This document shows positions 60,554 to 64,000 of a stretch of DNA of 64,000 nt, in pieces. The notes beneath the pieces are model-generated. The model did not search any database. It saw only the letters and a program-made list of their open reading frames with translations, and was not told the DNA's origin. Position numbers and translations under genes: made by a program. Every line of letters starts with the position of its first letter. The first letter of the stretch is position 1. The stretch comes from Muricauda sp. MAR_2010_75 (GTDB lineage: Bacteria > Bacteroidota > Bacteroidia > Flavobacteriales > Flavobacteriaceae): assembly GCF_000745185.1 (NCBI RefSeq), contig NZ_JQNJ01000001.1, positions 1,697,501 to 1,761,500 on the forward strand, written 5' to 3'.

Positions 60554-63238
60554 ATGAAAAATGTATTACTGGTTGCAGGTTTACTGTTTGCAATTGTAGG
60601 AAATGCCCAGATTAAACTTCCTAGACTGATAAGCGACGGTGCAGTGTTGCAGCGCGATGAAAAAATAAGGATTTGGGGATGGGCATCTCCCAATGAGAAA
60701 GTGGAAATGTTCCTAAAAGGCAAGAAATACAGTACTACTGCCGACCAGCATGGTGATTGGGCAATTCAACTAAAACCACAAAAAGCTGGTGGACCCTACA
60801 CCATAAAATTTAAAGGAAAAAATGAGGTCTCCGTAAATGATGTTCTTTTTGGAGATGTCTGGCTCGGAGCTGGGCAGTCAAACATGGTGACGCCCATGGA
60901 GCGAGTCAAGGAAAAATACCCCGATGAAGTGGCCAACGCCAACTATCCTGAAATTCGGAATTTCTTTATTCCAACCCTTTCCAGCGTAGCTGGACCGGAA
61001 AAAGATTTGCCCGCTGGAGAATGGAAACCAGCTGTGGCGGGAGATATCATGCCAATGGGAGCGGTGACCTTTTTCTTCGCCAAAGACCTTTATAAAAAAT
61101 ACGGAGTTCCTATCGGAATTATCAATTCGAGTGTAGGAGGTACGCCCATCGAGTCTTGGATCAGTGAAGATGGTTTTAAGGAGTTTCCGAGTGATTTGGC
61201 AACCATCCAAAGAAATAAAGATGAAAATTATTCTAGACAATTTACCACAAGACCTCCTGCTCCAGATGAGCAGCCTGAAATTAAGGATGAGGGTCTAACC
61301 GGGCCTATTAAATGGTATGAAAATGAATATCAACCTAAAGGTTGGAATAACTACTACATTCCAGGATATTGGGAAGACCAAGGGTTAAGAGACTTGAACG
61401 GCGTAGTGTGGTTTCGCAGGGAATTGGAAATCCCTGATGCGCTGGCCGGGGTTGAAGCCAAACTTTTTATGGGTCGAATTGTGGATGCCGATGAGGTATA
61501 TGTCAACGGTACCAAAATCGGAAATATCACCTATCAATATCCACCCAGACGATATACGGTTCCCGAAGGTTTGTTAAAGAAAGGCAAGAATCTTGTTGTA
61601 GTTCGGGTCACTAATTCTGGTGGAAAAGGAGGCTTTGTCCCCGACAAAAATTATGAACTCATAGCCAATGGTATCAGCGTTGACCTAAAAGGAGAATGGC
61701 AGTACAAAGTGGGAGAAGTCTTTAAACCTATTCGAAGGGGCCGGAGAGGAGGGGGCTACAATCCATTTTGGGCCCAGAACCAACCTACGGCACTCTACAA
61801 TGCCATGATTGCCCCATTGACCAACATGTCCATTAAGGGGATGTTGTGGTATCAAGGCGAATCCAATACAGGTCGACCAAAAGCCTATGCCGATTATCTT
61901 CCGGCACTCATTAAGGATTGGCGAGAAAAATTCAACAAACCCAATGGCCCTTTTCTATGGGTGCAATTGGCCAACTTTCAGGATGTGGATTACCTTCCCA
62001 CTGAAAGTAATTGGGCCGAACTCCGATTTTCGCAGTTCAAGACACTTTCGGTTCCCAATACGGCCATGGCCGTCATCATCGATTTAGGGGAATGGAACGA
62101 TATTCATCCCTTAAACAAGGAAGGGGTAGGAAAAAGATTGGCTTTGGGAGCCTTAAAATTGGCCTATGGTGAAGATGTTGTGCATTCAGGACCTATTTTC
62201 AAGTCCTCAGAAATCCAAGGGGATAAAATTGTACTGCATTTTGATTCTGTAGGAAGCGGATTGGTTTCCAGTGATGGAGAACCGTTGCACCGATTTGAAA
62301 TTGCAGGGCAGGACCAAGAATTTGTGTGGGCCGATGCCCAAATTGTTGGAAACACGGTTGTGGTTGAAAGCGATGAAGTTCCCCGTCCGGCTTATGTCCG
62401 CTATGCTTGGGCCGATAATCCCAGAGGTGCCAATCTCTACAATAAGGAAGGTTTGCCAGCATCGCCATTTCAAAATTTTGATAATGAGGAACTGAACCAA
62501 TTGCCTTGGCAAGGCAAAAAAGCGGCGGTCATCCTTACGTATGATGATGCCTTGAATGTTCATTTGGACAATGTGGTTCCTTTACTGGATTCCCTGAATT
62601 TAAAAGGGACTTTCTATGTATCCACTTTTTCGGAAGCCTTCAGAAATCGACTGAACGATTGGAAACGGATTACATGGAATGGCCACGAGCTGGCCAACCA
62701 CACCATTTTTCATCCCTGTATTGGTAAAGAGAGCAGGCCATGGGTAAAACCGGATTATGATATGGCCACGTATACCGTTCAACGTTTGGTGGATGAAATC
62801 AAGATCAACAACACCCTATTGGAAGCTTTGGACGGCAAAAAGGATAGAACCTTTGCCTACACCTGCGGTGATTTCACGGTAAATGGAGATGATTTTTTCA
62901 TTGATGAACTAAAAGATGATTTGGTGGCGGCACGGGCCGTGCGCTCGGAAATGCATACCATTGATGAGGTGGACCTTTTTAATATGGATAGCTATGCCAT
63001 AGTGGATGCCACTGGAGATGAGATGATTGACATGGTGAAGAAAGCAGTGGAGACTAACTCCCTGCTTATCTTTCTTTTTCATGGCGTGGGGGGTGAGCAC
63101 TCCATGAATGTTTCGCTCCCGGCTCATAAACAACTGCTGGAATATTTAAAACAACACGATAACGAAGTTTGGACCGCACCACTCATTGATGTGGCAAAAA
63201 ATGTTAAAGCATATCAATCCAAGACAAAAACAAACTAA
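60554..63238 (+). CDS. SASA-type acetylesterase fused to polysaccharide deacetylase
   Basis: This 894-residue protein has a signal peptide (FAIVGNAQ). Residues ~22-640 are a sialate-O-acetylesterase/SASA-type SGNH esterase with Ser in LGAGQSNM, SSVGGTPIESWISEDG, LWYQGESNTGRPKAYADYLP and Asp/His in GEWNDIHPLNKEGVGKRLAL. An inserted GH2-like beta domain has GVVWFRRELEIPDALAG and NLVVVRVTNSGGKGG. From ~645 a NodB/CE4-like domain begins (AAVILTYDDALNVHLDNVVP, GTFYVSTFSEAFRNRL, NGHELANHTIFHPC, LIFLFHGVGGEHSM), with the TYDD acid and HxxxHxxxHP-like metal block. Two deacetylation steps on acetylated xylan are a reasonable guess. A peptidoglycan or other target is not excluded. Confidence 0.9.
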   Translation: MKNVLLVAGLLFAIVGNAQIKLPRLISDGAVLQRDEKIRIWGWASPNEKVEMFLKGKKYSTTADQHGDWAIQLKPQKAGGPYTIKFKGKNEVSVNDVLFGDVWLGAGQSNMVTPMERVKEKYPDEVANANYPEIRNFFIPTLSSVAGPEKDLPAGEWKPAVAGDIMPMGAVTFFFAKDLYKKYGVPIGIINSSVGGTPIESWISEDGFKEFPSDLATIQRNKDENYSRQFTTRPPAPDEQPEIKDEGLTGPIKWYENEYQPKGWNNYYIPGYWEDQGLRDLNGVVWFRRELEIPDALAGVEAKLFMGRIVDADEVYVNGTKIGNITYQYPPRRYTVPEGLLKKGKNLVVVRVTNSGGKGGFVPDKNYELIANGISVDLKGEWQYKVGEVFKPIRRGRRGGGYNPFWAQNQPTALYNAMIAPLTNMSIKGMLWYQGESNTGRPKAYADYLPALIKDWREKFNKPNGPFLWVQLANFQDVDYLPTESNWAELRFSQFKTLSVPNTAMAVIIDLGEWNDIHPLNKEGVGKRLALGALKLAYGEDVVHSGPIFKSSEIQGDKIVLHFDSVGSGLVSSDGEPLHRFEIAGQDQEFVWADAQIVGNTVVVESDEVPRPAYVRYAWADNPRGANLYNKEGLPASPFQNFDNEELNQLPWQGKKAAVILTYDDALNVHLDNVVPLLDSLNLKGTFYVSTFSEAFRNRLNDWKRITWNGHELANHTIFHPCIGKESRPWVKPDYDMATYTVQRLVDEIKINNTLLEALDGKKDRTFAYTCGDFTVNGDDFFIDELKDDLVAARAVRSEMHTIDEVDLFNMDSYAIVDATGDEMIDMVKKAVETNSLLIFLFHGVGGEHSMNVSLPAHKQLLEYLKQHDNEVWTAPLIDVAKNVKAYQSKTKTN

Positions 63239-63239
63239 A

Positions 63240-64000
63240 ATGAAAGCATCACATTGTATCATATTTATTTGTGTGTTGACCGGCTTTTACGGAAATGCAC
63301 AATTCTTTTTATCTCCTGAAGAGCGGGATAGCATAAACAGATATGGAAGAATAAACCATGAAGACATGATGGAACAGTTGGGCATCACGGAATTAAGGCG
63401 TGGCCGAACTCCTGATCAGTCTGCCGAGAATGCGGCCAACTATGATCAGTCAAAAGCGGATCCATGCCCAGAATTGCCTGAGATATTGGTGACCAATAAG
63501 GGCAAAAAAGTCAAGGATGCGGAGGATTGGTGGACTATACGCCGACCAGAGCTAGTTGAGGACTTTGAACGTGAGGTATATGGTAGATCGCCCAAAAACA
63601 TTCCAGATGTTACTTGGACCGTAAAGGTGGAGGACAAAGAATTTGTCCGTAGAACACCTGTTGTGGTAAAACAATTGGTGGGTCATGTGGACAATAGTTC
63701 CTATTCTTCCATCAATGTGGACATTAATGCTATATTGGTGGTTCCTGCCAATGTTGAGGGGCCAGTGCCCGTTTTGATTATGTTCGGGCGACCTTCGTTT
63801 CCTGCCCCTGCACAACCTTCGGAAGAGGATATGGAAACCCTCAATGCTTCTTTTAAGGAGTTGATGGTCAAGCACGACCCTAAATTAAAAGCGATATTCG
63901 ATAAATACCCAGCATATAGTCCCATTACAAGACTGCCTGGTCCAAATTTCTGGGAACCTTTACCTGAAGGTGATCTTCCCTCAACAGAACAATTGCTGAA
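63240..64000 (+). CDS. CE15-like glucuronoyl esterase, partial at right edge
   Basis: The ATG at 63240 is one base after the preceding stop region (2-base gap). The visible 253 residues are a signal peptide (FYGNAQ), then FLSPEERDSINRYGR, ITELRRGRTPDQSAENAANY and PELPEILVTNKGKKVKDAED. The WWTIRRPELVEDFEREVYGR block is characteristic of CE15-type glucuronoyl methylesterases and related acetylxylan-esterase-like hydrolases. The alpha/beta-hydrolase start VPVLIMFGRP follows, but the catalytic Ser-His-Glu lie beyond the window. It would cut ester links between glucuronic acid of xylan and lignin-type alcohols or methyl groups. Confidence 0.85.
   Translation, partial: MKASHCIIFICVLTGFYGNAQFFLSPEERDSINRYGRINHEDMMEQLGITELRRGRTPDQSAENAANYDQSKADPCPELPEILVTNKGKKVKDAEDWWTIRRPELVEDFEREVYGRSPKNIPDVTWTVKVEDKEFVRRTPVVVKQLVGHVDNSSYSSINVDINAILVVPANVEGPVPVLIMFGRPSFPAPAQPSEEDMETLNASFKELMVKHDPKLKAIFDKYPAYSPITRLPGPNFWEPLPEGDLPSTEQLL

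Noticed and set aside
1-64000. CRISPR array, rRNA genes or prophage structural genes
   Set aside because: No regularly spaced direct repeats, no rRNA-like sequence and no capsid, tail or terminase motifs were seen.

Overview
The window looks like chromosome of a marine-type flavobacterium (Bacteroidota, Flavobacteriaceae). Support comes from the SusC/SusD pair, the many 'MKK...' secreted proteins and short-linker lipoproteins, hybrid sensor kinases ending in AraC domains, a DUF4421 outer-membrane protein, TAnnTTTG-type -7 promoter boxes, a Bacteroidota-type tyrosine recombinase beside a tRNA-Asn 3' end, and a sodium-symporter-based xylose locus. No rRNA, intact tRNA or CRISPR array was seen. 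The species was not determined.

Layout. (1) 1-1.5 kb: two tandem lipoproteins sharing one FN3 module, the first cut by the window edge. (2) 1.7-5.8 kb: a periplasmic-propeller/GAF histidine kinase overlapping a NarL-type regulator. (3) 5.8-8.2 kb: gene-poor scar with a broken IS21 istA, a copy of a short dispersed repeat and a decapitated phosphoesterase. (4) 8.2-16.3 kb: phosphorus-scavenging locus with a PI-PLC-like phospholipase, SusD, SusC and a phosphodiesterase/alkaline phosphatase fusion. (5) 16.4-18.3 kb: gene graveyard with a beta-helix tail, a tRNA-like 3' remnant, a repeat copy and a broken DUF6922-like gene. (6) 18.3-25.4 kb: compact minus-strand run of secreted proteins and lipoproteins of unknown role (lipocalin-like, OmpA, a double-domain membrane protein). 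(7) 25.5-32.9 kb: two paralogous TPR hybrid kinases with AraC output, separated by another scar. (8) 33.1-36.9 kb: lipoprotein, toxin-antitoxin pair, DUF6922-like ORF and an integrase next to a tRNA-Asn 3' fragment, which is an integration boundary. (9) 37.1-43.4 kb: housekeeping-type envelope genes (DUF4421, CarboxypepD/TPR, PepSY, YceI) and a LytS/LytR pair. (10) 43.4-64 kb: a glucuronoxylan utilisation locus continuing past the right edge.

The xylan locus reads as one pathway. Two GH10 xylanases (one lipoprotein, one exported), a CE15-like glucuronoyl esterase, a SASA/CE4-like double esterase and a GH67 alpha-glucuronidase dismantle glucuronoxylan. Xylose enters through an SSS-family symporter and goes through XylA and XylB. 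Glucuronate, probably imported by a TRAP system, goes through UxaC, an SDR fructuronate reductase and UxuA to 2-keto-3-deoxygluconate. A LacI-family regulator lies in the middle, and a shared palindrome (GCAATCGATTGC-like) sits in front of the three units: xylB-xylA-symporter, the uxaC/aguA divergent pair and the exported GH10 gene. No SusC/SusD pair or beta-xylosidase is present in the visible part.

Leads most worth following: the palindrome regulon, the phospholipid-directed SusCD locus, the unassigned secreted-protein operon at 18.3-25.2 kb, the roughly 90-bp repeat marking four scars, and the esterase-deacetylase fusion.
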